A DNA stretch of 64,000 nt from Pseudonocardia sp. C8. Lineage in GTDB: Bacteria; Actinomycetota; Actinomycetes; Mycobacteriales; Pseudonocardiaceae. Below, piece after piece: positions 18,931 to 27,309 of the stretch (within the stretch, counting starts at the first letter, position 1; every line of letters starts with the position of its first letter). The DNA lies in NCBI RefSeq assembly GCF_014267175.1, contig NZ_JACMTR010000002.1, positions 3,249,501 to 3,313,500 on the forward strand, read 5' to 3'. The notes under the pieces were generated by a model, which was not told where the DNA came from, made no database searches, and saw nothing but the letters and a program-made list of their open reading frames with translations. The position numbers and the translations under genes are program-made.

Positions 18931-20604
18931 ATGGTCATGGTGACGCCCGAGGTCGCCCCACCCGGGCGCGACGACTCCCCGACGCGACCGGCGCCGGCGG
19001 ACACCGCGTCCGGCCCCGGCCGGAAGCCGCCGGCGGCCCGGCGCGGGCTGCGCGAGCAGGCCCGGATCGCGCGCGTCCTCGGCCTGACCGGCGCGATCCT
19101 CATGGGGATCAGCGCGCTCGGCTCGGCCGCCTTCCCCGTGCCGAACCCGCTGCACGGGCTGCGGGTGATCGGTCTGCCGGCCCGCAACGTCACCCTGGCC
19201 ATCGCCGTCACCTACACCGGGCTGCTCATGGTCGTCACGGCCTGGCTGTGGATCGCCCGGATGCTCACCGCCCGCGGCGCCGTGCACCCGGCCCCGGAGC
19301 GGCGCGAGCTCGCCCGCACCGCGGTGCTGTGGGGGATCCCGCTCGCGCTGGCGCCGCCGATGTTCTCCAAGGACATCTACAGCTACCTGGCCCAGAGCGC
19401 GACGCTCGCCCGCGGCATCGACCCGTACTCGATCGGCCCGGCGCAGGCGCTGGGCGTGGACGACCCGCTCACCCGGGGCATCCCGACGGTCTGGCGGGAC
19501 ACCCCGGCCCCGTACGGGCCGCTGTTCCTCGGGCTCGGCCGGATCATCACCGCGTTCTCCGGCCACGACGTCGTCCTCGGGATCGCCGAGCACCGGCTGC
19601 TGGCGCTGGCCGGGGTCGCGTTGCTGGCCTGGGTGCTACCCCGGCTCGCGGACCGGTTCGACCTCGATGCCGGCCTGGTGCTCTGGCTCGGCGCGGCGAA
19701 CCCGCTGGTGCTGTTCCACATGGTCAGCGGCATCCACAACGAGTCGATCATGATTTCGCTGATGCTGCTCGGGCTGTACGTCATGCTCGGGCGGGACGAC
19801 CGGGTCCAGCCCTGGTGGCGCATCACCCTGGGTGCGGCGCTGATCGTCGCGGCGGCGTCGGTGAAGCTGCCGGCGCTGCTCGCGCTCGGTTTCGTCGGCG
19901 TGTATCTGGTCCGCAAGCGCGGAGAGGAGCGCAGGCGGAACGACCATCTGCGCGGAGAGGAGCGCAGGCGGAACGACCATCTGCACCACGGACGGGTCGT
20001 CGACTGGGTGATCATGACGAGCTGGCTCACCGCCATCGCAGCCGTCGTCTTCTCGGTGTTCAGCTTCGCCACCGGGCTGGGCTTCAACTGGCTGCGCGGG
20101 CTCTCGGCACCCAGCGCGATCCTCAGCTGGATGTCGGTGAGCACCGACGTCGGCCTGATCGCCGGACAGGTGGGCCGGCTCGCCGGGCTCGGCGACCACA
20201 CCGAGGCCACCCTGGCGCTGGCCCGCGGGCTGTTCGCGATCCCGATGGGGATCGTCGTCGTGGCGCTGCTGCTCGCCTGCCTGCGCGGGCGGCTCGACCC
20301 GGTCACCGGCACGGGCGCGGGGCTCGGTGCGGTGGTGCTGCTGGGCCCGGTCGTGCACCCCTGGTACCTGTTCTGGGCGTTGCTGCCGCTGGTTGCGACC
20401 CGGGCGATGCCCCGCTACCGGCGGGCGATGCTGCTGCTGTCGGCGTTCCTGGCGCTGGTCGTGCCGCCGACCGGGGCCGACTTCATCTTCCGCGCCTTCC
20501 AGCTGCCGCTGTCCGTGTTCGCCGGTCTGGCCATGTTCGCCCTGTCGCTGCTGGTGGTGCGGCGACTGCTGCGCGCCCCGACCCCCACCGCCCCGGCGTC
20601 GTGA
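18931..20604 (+). CDS. mptB: Alpha-1,6-mannopyranosyltransferase MptB (GT-C, polyprenol-phosphate mannose dependent)
   Basis: This 557-aa polytopic membrane protein has about 12-13 hydrophobic segments after a 45-residue cytoplasmic leader. The GT-C motif region KDIYSYLAQSATLARGIDPY and GPLFLGLGRI are typical of the MptA/MptB family, which elongates the alpha-1,6-mannan core of lipomannan. M. tuberculosis Rv1459c lies at the same place, divergent from sufR. A cytoplasmic loop (about residues 330-351) contains an exact 11-residue duplication, RGEERRRNDHL twice, encoded by a 33-bp direct repeat at 19918-19983. ATG at 18931 or 18937 may be the start. The stop overlaps the next gene as GTGA. Confidence 0.87.
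   Translation: MVMVTPEVAPPGRDDSPTRPAPADTASGPGRKPPAARRGLREQARIARVLGLTGAILMGISALGSAAFPVPNPLHGLRVIGLPARNVTLAIAVTYTGLLMVVTAWLWIARMLTARGAVHPAPERRELARTAVLWGIPLALAPPMFSKDIYSYLAQSATLARGIDPYSIGPAQALGVDDPLTRGIPTVWRDTPAPYGPLFLGLGRIITAFSGHDVVLGIAEHRLLALAGVALLAWVLPRLADRFDLDAGLVLWLGAANPLVLFHMVSGIHNESIMISLMLLGLYVMLGRDDRVQPWWRITLGAALIVAAASVKLPALLALGFVGVYLVRKRGEERRRNDHLRGEERRRNDHLHHGRVVDWVIMTSWLTAIAAVVFSVFSFATGLGFNWLRGLSAPSAILSWMSVSTDVGLIAGQVGRLAGLGDHTEATLALARGLFAIPMGIVVVALLLACLRGRLDPVTGTGAGLGAVVLLGPVVHPWYLFWALLPLVATRAMPRYRRAMLLLSAFLALVVPPTGADFIFRAFQLPLSVFAGLAMFALSLLVVRRLLRAPTPTAPAS
19918..19983 (+). repeat. Exact tandem 33-bp duplication inside mptB, related to the dispersed 31-bp element
   Basis: Bases 19918-19950 and 19951-19983 are identical. 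Each copy contains GAGAGGAGCGCAGGCGGAAC followed by GACCAT, which resembles the dispersed element at 29154, 49477 and 57368 except for a two-base expansion in the middle. The duplication is in frame and sits in a cytoplasmic loop. Confidence 0.85.
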
Positions 20605-21512
20605 CCGCCGCGCTGGAGGTCCGCGAGCTGGTCGTCCGGTACGGCCCGACGACCGCGGTGGACGGGATCGACCTCGACCTCGCCCGCGGCGAGGTGCTGG
20701 CCCTGCTCGGGCCGAACGGGGCCGGGAAGTCCAGCACGGTCGAGGTCTGCACCGGGTTCCGGGCCGCGTCCGGCGGCCGGGTCACCGTGCTCGGCCACGC
20801 CCCCGGTGACGACGCGGTACGGCCACGGGTCGGTGTCATGCCGCAGGGCGGCGGGGCCTACCCGGCCGTCCGGGCCGGCGAGATGCTGCGCCTGGTCGCG
20901 GCCTGCGCGGCCCGCCCCATCGACCCGGACGTCCTGCTGGACGTGCTCGGGCTGCGACCGCGCGCGCAGACGCCGTTCAAGCGGCTCTCCGGTGGGGAGC
21001 AGCAGCGGCTCGCACTGGCCTGCGCCGTCGTCGGGCGGCCCGAGCTGGTGTTCCTCGACGAGCCGACGGCCGGGCTGGACCCGCAGGCCCGCCACCTCGT
21101 GTGGGACCTGGTCCGGGCGCTGCGCCGGGACGGCGTGGGGGTGCTGCTCACCACGCACCTGATGGACGAGGCCGAGCAGCTCGCGGACGACGTCGTGATC
21201 ATCGACCGGGGTGCGGTCGTCGCGCACGGCTCCCCGGCCCAGCTCACCGCGGGCGACCAGACCGAGCTGCGGTTCCGGGCCCGCCCCGGGATGGACACGG
21301 CGGGGCTCGACACCCGGCTCCCGGCCGGGTACGCCACCGCCGAGACCGCGCCCGGGCGCTACCGGGTGCAGGGCCGGATCGACCCGGCCGCGCTGGCCGC
21401 GATCACCTCGTGGTGCGCCGACCAGGGCGTCATGGCCGACGACGTCCAGGTCATCCGGCGCAGCCTGGAGGACGTCTTCCTCGACCTCACCGGACGGGAG
21501 CTGCGGCCGTGA
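20601..21512 (+). CDS. ABC transporter ATP-binding protein (Rv1458c-like)
   Basis: This 303-aa ATPase of a two-gene transporter has Walker A GPNGAGKSS, signature LSGGEQQR, Walker B LVFLDEPTAGLD and the switch histidine in LLTTHLMDEAEQ. The C-terminal 80 residues form the extra domain seen in DrrA-type drug and lipid exporters and end IRRSLEDVFLDLTGREL. The GTG start overlaps the mptB stop; the next gene, the permease, overlaps by four bases. M. tuberculosis Rv1458c occupies the same slot. Substrate unknown. Confidence 0.92.
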   Translation: MTAALEVRELVVRYGPTTAVDGIDLDLARGEVLALLGPNGAGKSSTVEVCTGFRAASGGRVTVLGHAPGDDAVRPRVGVMPQGGGAYPAVRAGEMLRLVAACAARPIDPDVLLDVLGLRPRAQTPFKRLSGGEQQRLALACAVVGRPELVFLDEPTAGLDPQARHLVWDLVRALRRDGVGVLLTTHLMDEAEQLADDVVIIDRGAVVAHGSPAQLTAGDQTELRFRARPGMDTAGLDTRLPAGYATAETAPGRYRVQGRIDPAALAAITSWCADQGVMADDVQVIRRSLEDVFLDLTGRELRP

Positions 21513-22288
21513 ACGACCCCTTCCCCGCCGGGACCTTCACCCCGGACCCCGGCCGCGGCGGCGCGCTCACCATGCTGCGTGCCCAGGGCGGGCTGGAGAC
21601 CCGGCTCGCGCTGCGCAACGCCGAGCAGGTGCTGCTCACCCTGTTGATCCCGGCCGCCCTGCTGGTCGCCGTCACCCTGGTGCCGGCGATCCCCGCACCG
21701 GAGCCGCGAGTGCCGCAGGTCCTCGCCTCGATGCTCGCGCTGGCCGTGATGAGCTCGGCGTTCACCAGCCAGGCCATCGCGCTCGGGTTCGACCGCCGGT
21801 ACGGGGCACTGCGGCGGCTCGCGGCGACCGCGCTGCCGCGCTGGCTGCTGGTGTGCGGGCGGCTGGCGGCCGTGGCCGCCGTGGTCGTGATCCAGGTGGT
21901 GCTGCTGGGCCTGCTGGCGCTCGCGCTGGGCTGGGACCCGGCCGGGGCCCGGCTCGACGGCGTCGCGGCCGCCGTGCTGCTGGGCGGGGCCGCGTTCGGG
22001 GCGCTCGGGATCCTGCTGGGCGGCACGCTGCGGGCCGAGATCGTGCTCGCGGTCGCGAACGTGGTCTGGTTCGTGCTGCTGCTCGCCGGCGGGATCGTCG
22101 TCCCGGTCGCGGACCTGCCCGGCCCGCTGGGCGCGGTGGCGTCCTGGCTGCCGTCCGGCGCGCTGGCCGAGGCACTGCGCGACGCGCTCGGCGCCGGGGG
22201 GTTCCCGGCCCCCGGATCGCTGCTGGTCCTGGCCGGGTGGGCGGTCGCCGCCGGGGTGCTGGCGTCGCGGCTGGTGCGGTGGCGCTGA
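21509..22288 (+). CDS. ABC transporter permease (Rv1457c-like)
   Basis: A 259-aa integral membrane protein of the ABC-2 type with six predicted hydrophobic segments (about residues 45-65, 80-100, 120-150, 155-178, 185-210, 232-252). The motif RRLAATALPRWLLVCGRL is the cytoplasmic coupling region. It pairs with the ATPase encoded immediately upstream (overlap GTGA). Between mptB and ctaA in several actinobacteria, the pair has been proposed to move an envelope compound or haem-related substrate, but nothing in the sequence decides this. Confidence 0.9.
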   Translation: MNDPFPAGTFTPDPGRGGALTMLRAQGGLETRLALRNAEQVLLTLLIPAALLVAVTLVPAIPAPEPRVPQVLASMLALAVMSSAFTSQAIALGFDRRYGALRRLAATALPRWLLVCGRLAAVAAVVVIQVVLLGLLALALGWDPAGARLDGVAAAVLLGGAAFGALGILLGGTLRAEIVLAVANVVWFVLLLAGGIVVPVADLPGPLGAVASWLPSGALAEALRDALGAGGFPAPGSLLVLAGWAVAAGVLASRLVRWR

Positions 22289-22294
22289 CGCGCC

Positions 22295-22336
22295 CGTGAG
22301 TGGTTGCGAGGGTCCTGACCCTGCTGGCCACTCACG
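22295..22336. terminator. Cruciform hairpin, arms CGTGAGTGG / CCACTCACG
   Basis: Outer arms 22295-22303 and 22328-22336 pair perfectly, and an inner perfect stem AGGGTC-CT-GACCCT lies inside. It stands between the permease and ctaA. A related palindrome with nearly the same outer arms lies at 40368-40414 after zwf, so it belongs to a dispersed family. A terminator or attenuator role is plausible. Confidence 0.6.
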
Positions 22337-22342
22337 AGCTTC

Positions 22343-22358
22343 TACACTCCGTAGTGTG
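22343..22358 (+). promoter_or_regulatory. Candidate leaderless promoter of ctaA
   Basis: TACACT at 22343-22348 fits a -10 hexamer, and a GTG lies eight bases after it at 22356, in frame with ctaA nine bases before ATG 22365. This spacing is typical of leaderless actinobacterial genes. ACACT and AGTGT also form a small inverted repeat here. This is a candidate only. Confidence 0.4.
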
Positions 22359-22364
22359 TCCCGC

Positions 22365-23348
22365 ATGTCCGGTCTGCTCGCACGCGTGCCGTCCACCCCG
22401 CCGCTGCTGCTGCGCCGGCTGGCCATCGCGAATTTGGTCGCGCAGATCGGCATCGGCGTGACCGGCTCGGTCGTGCGGGTGACCGGATCGGGGCTCGGCT
22501 GCTCGGCCTGGCCGGAGTGCGAGCCGGGCAGCATGGTGCCGGTGTCCCACGCGGAGATCGCGCCGCTGCACATGTGGATCGAGTTCGGGAACCGGCTGCT
22601 CGGGGTCCTGGTCGTGCTCGCCGCCGGGGCCACCCTGCTCGGGGTGCTGTTCACCCGGCCCCGCCGCCGGCGGCTGACCGCGCTGGCGTGCGCGATGCCG
22701 CTCGGCGTCGTCGCGCAGGCCGTGATCGGCGGGATCACCGTGCTGGCCGGGCTGGTGTGGTGGACGGTGATGCTGCACTTCCTCGCCTCGATGGTGCTGG
22801 TGTGGTTCGCCGTGCTGCTCGTCGGTGCCACCACCGAGGACGACGGCCCGGTCACCCGCATGCTCCCGGCGGCCGGGCGCGGGCTGGTGCTGCTCTCGAC
22901 CGCGGTCCTGGCCGTGCTGCTCGTCGCCGGGACGCTGGTCACCGCGGCCGGCCCGCACGGCGGTGACCCGGACACCCCGCGGCTCGACATCGACATCCCG
23001 GTGCTCGCCCAGCTCCATGTCGACGCCCTGTTCGGCTACCTGGGCCTCCTCGCCGGTCTCGGGTTCCTGCTGCACGCCGTCGGAGCCCCGCCCGCGCTGC
23101 ACCGCCGGTTCCGGACGCTGATCGCCGTCGTGCTCGCCCAGGGCGCGCTCGGCGGCGTGCAGTACGCGCTGGGCGTGCCGGAGCTGCTGGTGTCGCTGCA
23201 CGTGCTGGGCGCAGGGCTCGTCACCGCGGCCGCGGCCTGGGTGTGGGCGGGCACGGCGGTCCGCCCGGCGCCGCCGGCCCCCGCGCCGCCCGCGAACGCC
23301 TCCGGTTCCGGGGCCGACCGGCCCCTCGCCGGCGCCGACCGGGGCTGA
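22365..23348 (+). CDS. ctaA: Haem A synthase CtaA (COX15 family)
   Basis: This 327-aa membrane protein oxidises haem O to haem A for aa3-type cytochrome oxidase. It has eight hydrophobic segments. Family landmarks are GVTGSVVRVTGSGLGCSAWP with a nearby second cysteine (CEPGS), EFGNRLLG holding the first haem-region glutamate and histidine area, and the histidines in MLHFLASM, QLHVDALFGY and VSLHVLG. ATG at 22365 and GTG at 22356 are both possible. The last 25 residues are proline/alanine-rich and variable. CtaB, which makes the substrate haem O, is encoded 9 kb away. Confidence 0.93.
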   Translation: MSGLLARVPSTPPLLLRRLAIANLVAQIGIGVTGSVVRVTGSGLGCSAWPECEPGSMVPVSHAEIAPLHMWIEFGNRLLGVLVVLAAGATLLGVLFTRPRRRRLTALACAMPLGVVAQAVIGGITVLAGLVWWTVMLHFLASMVLVWFAVLLVGATTEDDGPVTRMLPAAGRGLVLLSTAVLAVLLVAGTLVTAAGPHGGDPDTPRLDIDIPVLAQLHVDALFGYLGLLAGLGFLLHAVGAPPALHRRFRTLIAVVLAQGALGGVQYALGVPELLVSLHVLGAGLVTAAAAWVWAGTAVRPAPPAPAPPANASGSGADRPLAGADRG

Positions 23349-23388
23349 GGACGCGCGCCGCCGCACCGCGACCAGGCCACGCCTCCCC

Positions 23389-23475
23389 GAACCCGGCAGC
23401 GCCTCCCGGCGCTTCCCGAACCCGGCAGCGCCTCCCGGCGCTTCCCGAACCCGGCGGCACCTCCCGACGCCTCCC
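23389..23475. repeat. Tandem 29-bp repeat, three copies
   Basis: GAACCCGG recurs at 23389, 23418 and 23447. The first two 29-bp units are identical and the third is diverged. The period is not a multiple of three and no gene covers it, so it looks like slipped-strand expansion just after ctaA. Confidence 0.85.
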
Positions 23476-23480
23476 GGACC

Positions 23481-23510
23481 AGGACGGCGGCGTGGCCACG
23501 CCGCCGTCCT
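23481..23510. terminator. 30-bp perfect palindrome after ctaA
   Basis: AGGACGGCGGCGTGG (23481-23495) is followed directly by its exact reverse complement. As RNA it would form a very stable stem with a minimal loop. It lies 130 bases beyond the ctaA stop and is the best candidate for its terminator; it could also be a protein-binding site. Confidence 0.6.
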
Positions 23511-23525
23511 CGAACGTCGGCCCGG

Positions 23526-23950
23526 AGCGGTGACACGCACGCGTCCGCCCGGGTGGGGACGCGATCGTGCGAGCCGCCCGGGGCGCCGCGGACCGGACGC
23601 ACGTACTCGCCCCCGGGCAGGACGGAAACGTGTAGCTCGACCGCGTCGGGCCCGCTGAGGCGCACATATCCGCCCCGCACAGGACCGGAACGCGCACCTC
23701 GACGCCGCCGAACCCGGTGACATGCACGAAACCGCCCCGCCCAGGACGGAAACGCACACGTCGACCGCGTCGAGCCCGCTGACACGCGCACATTTGCCCG
23801 CAGGGCCGGAACGCGCACCTCGACCCGTCAAGAACCCGGTGAGCGGCGCGAACCCGCCCCGGACAGGGCAGGGCAGAAGCGCGCAGGTCGATCCCGCCGA
23901 GCCCCGACGAGACGCGCACATTTGCCCGTTCGCCGCTCCCGGAGTGCCGG
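23526..23950 (+). repeat. Array 1 of the ~62-bp repeat family, about seven diverged units
   Basis: Units start near 23526, 23588, 23651, 23713, 23775, 23835 and 23902, a spacing of 60 to 67 bases. The shared frame is CGGTGAC, GCACGA-like, CGCCC, GGACGG and TCGACC in that order. Array 2 at 43477-43849 carries the same unit in the opposite orientation. Units here are more diverged, and the hairpin arms are kept only in some (for example in the first two units). Confidence 0.75.
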
Positions 23951-24338
23951 CGCGCGGCCACGCCGGCTCACGCACGGGCTGAGGGTCACTCGGGCGCGCA
24001 CCCGCGCCGGCGCACTCACCGGCGCACAGTCACCCCGGCGCACAGTCCCCCGGGCGCGCAGCCACGCCGGCACTCGGTCACACCCGCCCACCACCGCGCT
24101 CCCCGCGGTAACGCCCGCACGTGGTGGGCGTCGGACACGGCGTCCGGAAGTTCGTCGGGTTCCTGCCGATCGGCGGGGCCGGGTTCGTCTCCGTCCGGGC
24201 CCGAGTCGGCCCGCTGTACCGATTCACCCGTCCGGACGTCGCGACAAACCCCCGTGACACGCCGTACTCTCTCGCAGCACTGAACACCGCGTTCAGAATG
24301 TGAGCACCAACTGTGACCGCAGAGAGGCGGACCAGGTA

Positions 24339-26180
24339 ATGACACAGGTGAAACCAGACGAGGGTGAGCTCGCCTCGGACGATGTGGGCCCCAGGGGCTC
24401 GCGCACCGACTGGACGGTCCTCGGTGTGGGCGGGACCATCGCGCTGGCGTTCCTGCTCTGGGGCGTGATCTCCCCGACGGGGATGGCCTCGGTGGTCAGC
24501 GACATGCTCTCCGCGCTGATGCGCGGCGGGGGCTGGGGCTTCGTACTCGCCGCGAGCGCGTTCACCACGTTCGCGCTGTGGCTGGCGTTCAGCAAGTACG
24601 GCCGGATCCGGCTCGGCACCGACGCGGAGCAACCGGAGTTCCGGAGATCGTCCTGGATCGCGATGATGTTCAGCGCCGGCATGGGCATCGGACTGATGTT
24701 CTTCGGGGTGTACGAGCCGCTGGCGTACTACACCACCCAGACCCCGCCGGGGACCGTGGCACCGATGACGCCGGAAGCCGTGAACGTCTCGATGGCGTCC
24801 ACCCTGTTCCACTGGACGCTGCACCCCTGGGCGATCTACGGCGTGGTCGGCCTGGCGATCGCCTACTCCACGTTCCGCAAGGGGCGCAAGCAGCTGATCA
24901 GCCAGGCGTTCATCCCGCTGATCGGCAGGAAGGCCGCCGAGGGCGGTGTCGGCAAGGCGATCGACATCCTGGCCATCTTCGCCACCCTGTTCGGGTCGGC
25001 GGCCTCGCTGGGCGTCGGCGCCTACCAGATCGGCGGCGGCCTGCAGGCCGGTGGCTTCACCGACACCGTTCCCGGTCCGGCGGTCCTCGGGATCATCATC
25101 GTCATCCTCACCGCGGCGTTCGTCCTGTCCGCGGTCTCCGGCATCGGCCGCGGCGTCCAGTACCTGTCGAACATCAACATGGTGCTCGCCGCGATCCTCG
25201 CGCTGTTCGTGCTCGTGGTCGGCCCGACCGTCGTGATCCTCGACCTGATCCCGGCGTCGGTGGGCGCCTACTTCTTCGAGTTCTTCAAGATGGTCGGCCG
25301 GACCCCGGCCTCGGGCGGCGAGCCGATGCTCGAGTGGCTGTCCAACTGGACGATCCTGTACTGGGCCTGGTGGATCTCCTGGACCCCGTTCGTGGGCATG
25401 TTCCTGGCCCGGATCAGCCGCGGCCGCACCATCCGGGAGTTCGTCGGCGGCGTGGTCCTGGCGCCCAGCCTGGTGAGCCTGATCTGGTTCGCCATCTTCG
25501 GCGGTTCCGCGATCACCCAGGCGCAGCAGGGCGCCCGGTTCTCCGACAACCCGGACGTGCAGCTGTTCGAGCTGCTGAGCCGCTACCCGGCAGCCGGGAT
25601 CACCGGCCTGCTGGTGATGGCGCTGGTCGCGATCTTCTTCGTCTCCGGCGCCGACGCCGCGTCGATCGTGATGGGCACGCTGTCCCAGCGCGGCACGATC
25701 GAGCCGAGCCGCTGGGTCGTGATCTTCTGGGGCTGCGTGATGGGCGGCGTCGCGGTGCTCATGCTGGCCATCGGCGGCGAGGACGCGCTGGACGGGATGC
25801 AGAACCTGACGATCCTGGTCGCCGCGCCGTTCGTGCTGCTGATGGTCTTCCTGTGCGCCGCCCTGTTCAAGGACGTCCGCCGGGACCCGATGATCCTGCG
25901 CGAGATCAAGGGGGCCGAGGTCATCGAGCAGGCCGTGGACTACGCCACCGCCCGCCACGGGCGTGACTTCTTCCTGTCGGTGAAGGCGTTCCCGGACGGG
26001 CAGAAGACCGAGCTGTCGGCGTTCGAGTGCGCCTACGGTCCCGGGACCGGCCCCGGCTACCAGGTGACCGAGCCCGGCGAGTTCCTCGACGAGGAGCCGT
26101 CCCGGAACGGCTCGGGGCCCGAGCACCCCGACCGCGGTCCCGCCGCGGAGGAGGGCCGGGCACCGGTCGCCGGCAGCTGA
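24339..26180 (+). CDS. BCCT-family transporter (glycine betaine/choline/carnitine type)
   Basis: This 613-aa protein has 12 membrane segments between residues about 25 and 505. The tryptophan-rich signature WAWWISWTPFVGMFLARISR in helix 8 is diagnostic for BCCT transporters, and SAGMGIGLMFFGVYEP marks the helix 3 substrate region. Such carriers import betaine, choline or related solutes with sodium or protons, often in osmotic stress. The C-terminal tail of about 100 residues is hydrophilic and acidic, a place where relatives sense osmolarity. ATG at 24339 was chosen over a start at 24300 because it fits the usual short N-terminus. A strong hairpin follows the stop. Confidence 0.93.
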   Translation: MTQVKPDEGELASDDVGPRGSRTDWTVLGVGGTIALAFLLWGVISPTGMASVVSDMLSALMRGGGWGFVLAASAFTTFALWLAFSKYGRIRLGTDAEQPEFRRSSWIAMMFSAGMGIGLMFFGVYEPLAYYTTQTPPGTVAPMTPEAVNVSMASTLFHWTLHPWAIYGVVGLAIAYSTFRKGRKQLISQAFIPLIGRKAAEGGVGKAIDILAIFATLFGSAASLGVGAYQIGGGLQAGGFTDTVPGPAVLGIIIVILTAAFVLSAVSGIGRGVQYLSNINMVLAAILALFVLVVGPTVVILDLIPASVGAYFFEFFKMVGRTPASGGEPMLEWLSNWTILYWAWWISWTPFVGMFLARISRGRTIREFVGGVVLAPSLVSLIWFAIFGGSAITQAQQGARFSDNPDVQLFELLSRYPAAGITGLLVMALVAIFFVSGADAASIVMGTLSQRGTIEPSRWVVIFWGCVMGGVAVLMLAIGGEDALDGMQNLTILVAAPFVLLMVFLCAALFKDVRRDPMILREIKGAEVIEQAVDYATARHGRDFFLSVKAFPDGQKTELSAFECAYGPGTGPGYQVTEPGEFLDEEPSRNGSGPEHPDRGPAAEEGRAPVAGS

Positions 26181-26196
26181 CCACGACCCGGAACCG

Positions 26197-26235
26197 CCCG
26201 CTCGTGGCACGCCGAGGTGGCGTGCCACGAGCGGG
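26197..26235. terminator. 17-bp perfect hairpin terminator after the BCCT gene
   Basis: CCCGCTCGTGGCACGCC (26197-26213) pairs perfectly with 26219-26235 across a five-base loop. It lies 17 bases beyond the transporter stop and upstream of the LolA-like gene, so it should end the transporter transcript. Confidence 0.8.
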
Positions 26236-26286
26236 TCGCGGGAACCGGCACTGCGCGAGCACGCCGGCGTGCGGCACTCTGGACCC

Positions 26287-27309
26287 ATGACCTCCGGTTC
26301 CCGGCTGCGGCGTGGTGGTATCGCCGCGGCACTCGCGGCAACGCTGGCCGTCGCCCTCGCCGTCGGGTTCGTCACCGCCCGGGCCTCGGCCGCGCCCGAG
26401 CTGCCGCCGGTGACGCCCGAGGAGCTGGTCGCCTCCGTGCTCGACGCGGAACCCGTCGCGCTGGCCGGGACCGTCGCCGTCGACAACCGGCTGGGTCTGC
26501 CCGCCGTGCCCGGCGTCCCCGGCGAGGGGTTGACCGACGGGACGTCCACGGCCCGCGTCTGGTCCGACGGCGCGGGCCGGGGCCGCCTCGCCCTGCCCCG
26601 GCCGGACGGCGAACGCACCTACGTCCGGGACGGCACGACCGTCTGGGCCTACGACTCCGCGGACCGCACCGCCACCCGCACCCCGGCCGGCGCGGACCGG
26701 CGACCGGAGCCCGGGCAGGACCCGCAGGCCGCCGCGCAGGGGATCGTCGGGAAGCTGCGCGGTACCAGCGCGGTCCGCGTCGACGGCACCACCGATGTGG
26801 CGGGCCGGCCGGCGTACACGCTGGTCCTGGCCCCGCAGCCCGGGGAACGGACGGTGTTGCGGGAGGTCCGCGTCGCCGTCGACGCCGAGTCCCGCATCCC
26901 GCTGGAGCTGACCGTGCGCGGGACCGGCCCCGATCCCGTGCTGCGGGCCGGCTTCGACGACGTCACGTTCGGGCCGCAGGACCCGTCGCTGTTCACGTTC
27001 ACCCCGCCGCCGGGGGCCACCGTCGAGGAGAAGCCGGCGCCGGAGCACCGGCCGCGGTCCGGGAGTGCGGTGAAGCCCCGGATCGTCGGCGACGGGTGGG
27101 ACGCGGTCGCGGTCGGGCCGCTCCCCCGGCACGCCGGTGACGGGGTGCGGAAGCCGGACCTGTCCGCCCTCGGCACCCCGGTCTCCGGCCCGTGGGGCAG
27201 CGGCCGCGCGATCACCACGAACGCCGGGTCCGCGATCCTCACCGACGACGGCCGGTTCGCCACCGGCGCGGTCGGCACCGACGTCCTCGGTGCCGCGCTG
27301 GCCCGATGA
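26287..27309 (+). CDS. Exported LolA-like (DUF2092/RseB-like) protein
   Basis: This 340-aa protein starts with a basic patch and a hydrophobic segment (residues about 6-35, ending ARASA), a Sec signal or anchor without a lipobox cysteine. The rest resembles the half-barrel of LolA/RseB proteins as found in actinobacteria, for example VRVDGTTDVAGRPAYTLVL and IPLELTVRG. Such folds bind acyl chains or sense envelope lipids. It is followed, with overlapping stop/start, by an ABC ATPase and a permease, so it probably serves as their extracellular partner. The family link is moderate and the substrate unknown. Confidence 0.72.
   Translation: MTSGSRLRRGGIAAALAATLAVALAVGFVTARASAAPELPPVTPEELVASVLDAEPVALAGTVAVDNRLGLPAVPGVPGEGLTDGTSTARVWSDGAGRGRLALPRPDGERTYVRDGTTVWAYDSADRTATRTPAGADRRPEPGQDPQAAAQGIVGKLRGTSAVRVDGTTDVAGRPAYTLVLAPQPGERTVLREVRVAVDAESRIPLELTVRGTGPDPVLRAGFDDVTFGPQDPSLFTFTPPPGATVEEKPAPEHRPRSGSAVKPRIVGDGWDAVAVGPLPRHAGDGVRKPDLSALGTPVSGPWGSGRAITTNAGSAILTDDGRFATGAVGTDVLGAALAR

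Larger units (their letters stand above)
23349..24338. other. 990-bp gene-free region packed with repeats between ctaA and the BCCT gene
   Basis: No reading frame here has a credible start, ribosome binding site or family similarity on either strand. In order it holds a 29-bp triple repeat (23389-23475), a 30-bp perfect palindrome (23481-23510), an array of about seven diverged 62-bp units (23526-23950), a short GCGCACAGTC-type repeat near 24020-24075, and a more A+T-rich upstream region of the transporter (24240-24338). Confidence 0.7.

Noticed and set aside
22332..23975. Long minus-strand frame covering ctaA and repeat array 1, with cysteine-containing pseudo-repeats
   Set aside because: It overlaps a real gene, has no ribosome binding site, and the repeat period of about 62 bases breaks the frame from unit to unit.
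24121..24303. Small plus-strand frame of 60 codons upstream of the BCCT gene
   Set aside because: It lacks a ribosome binding site and any recognisable domain and lies in the presumed promoter region.
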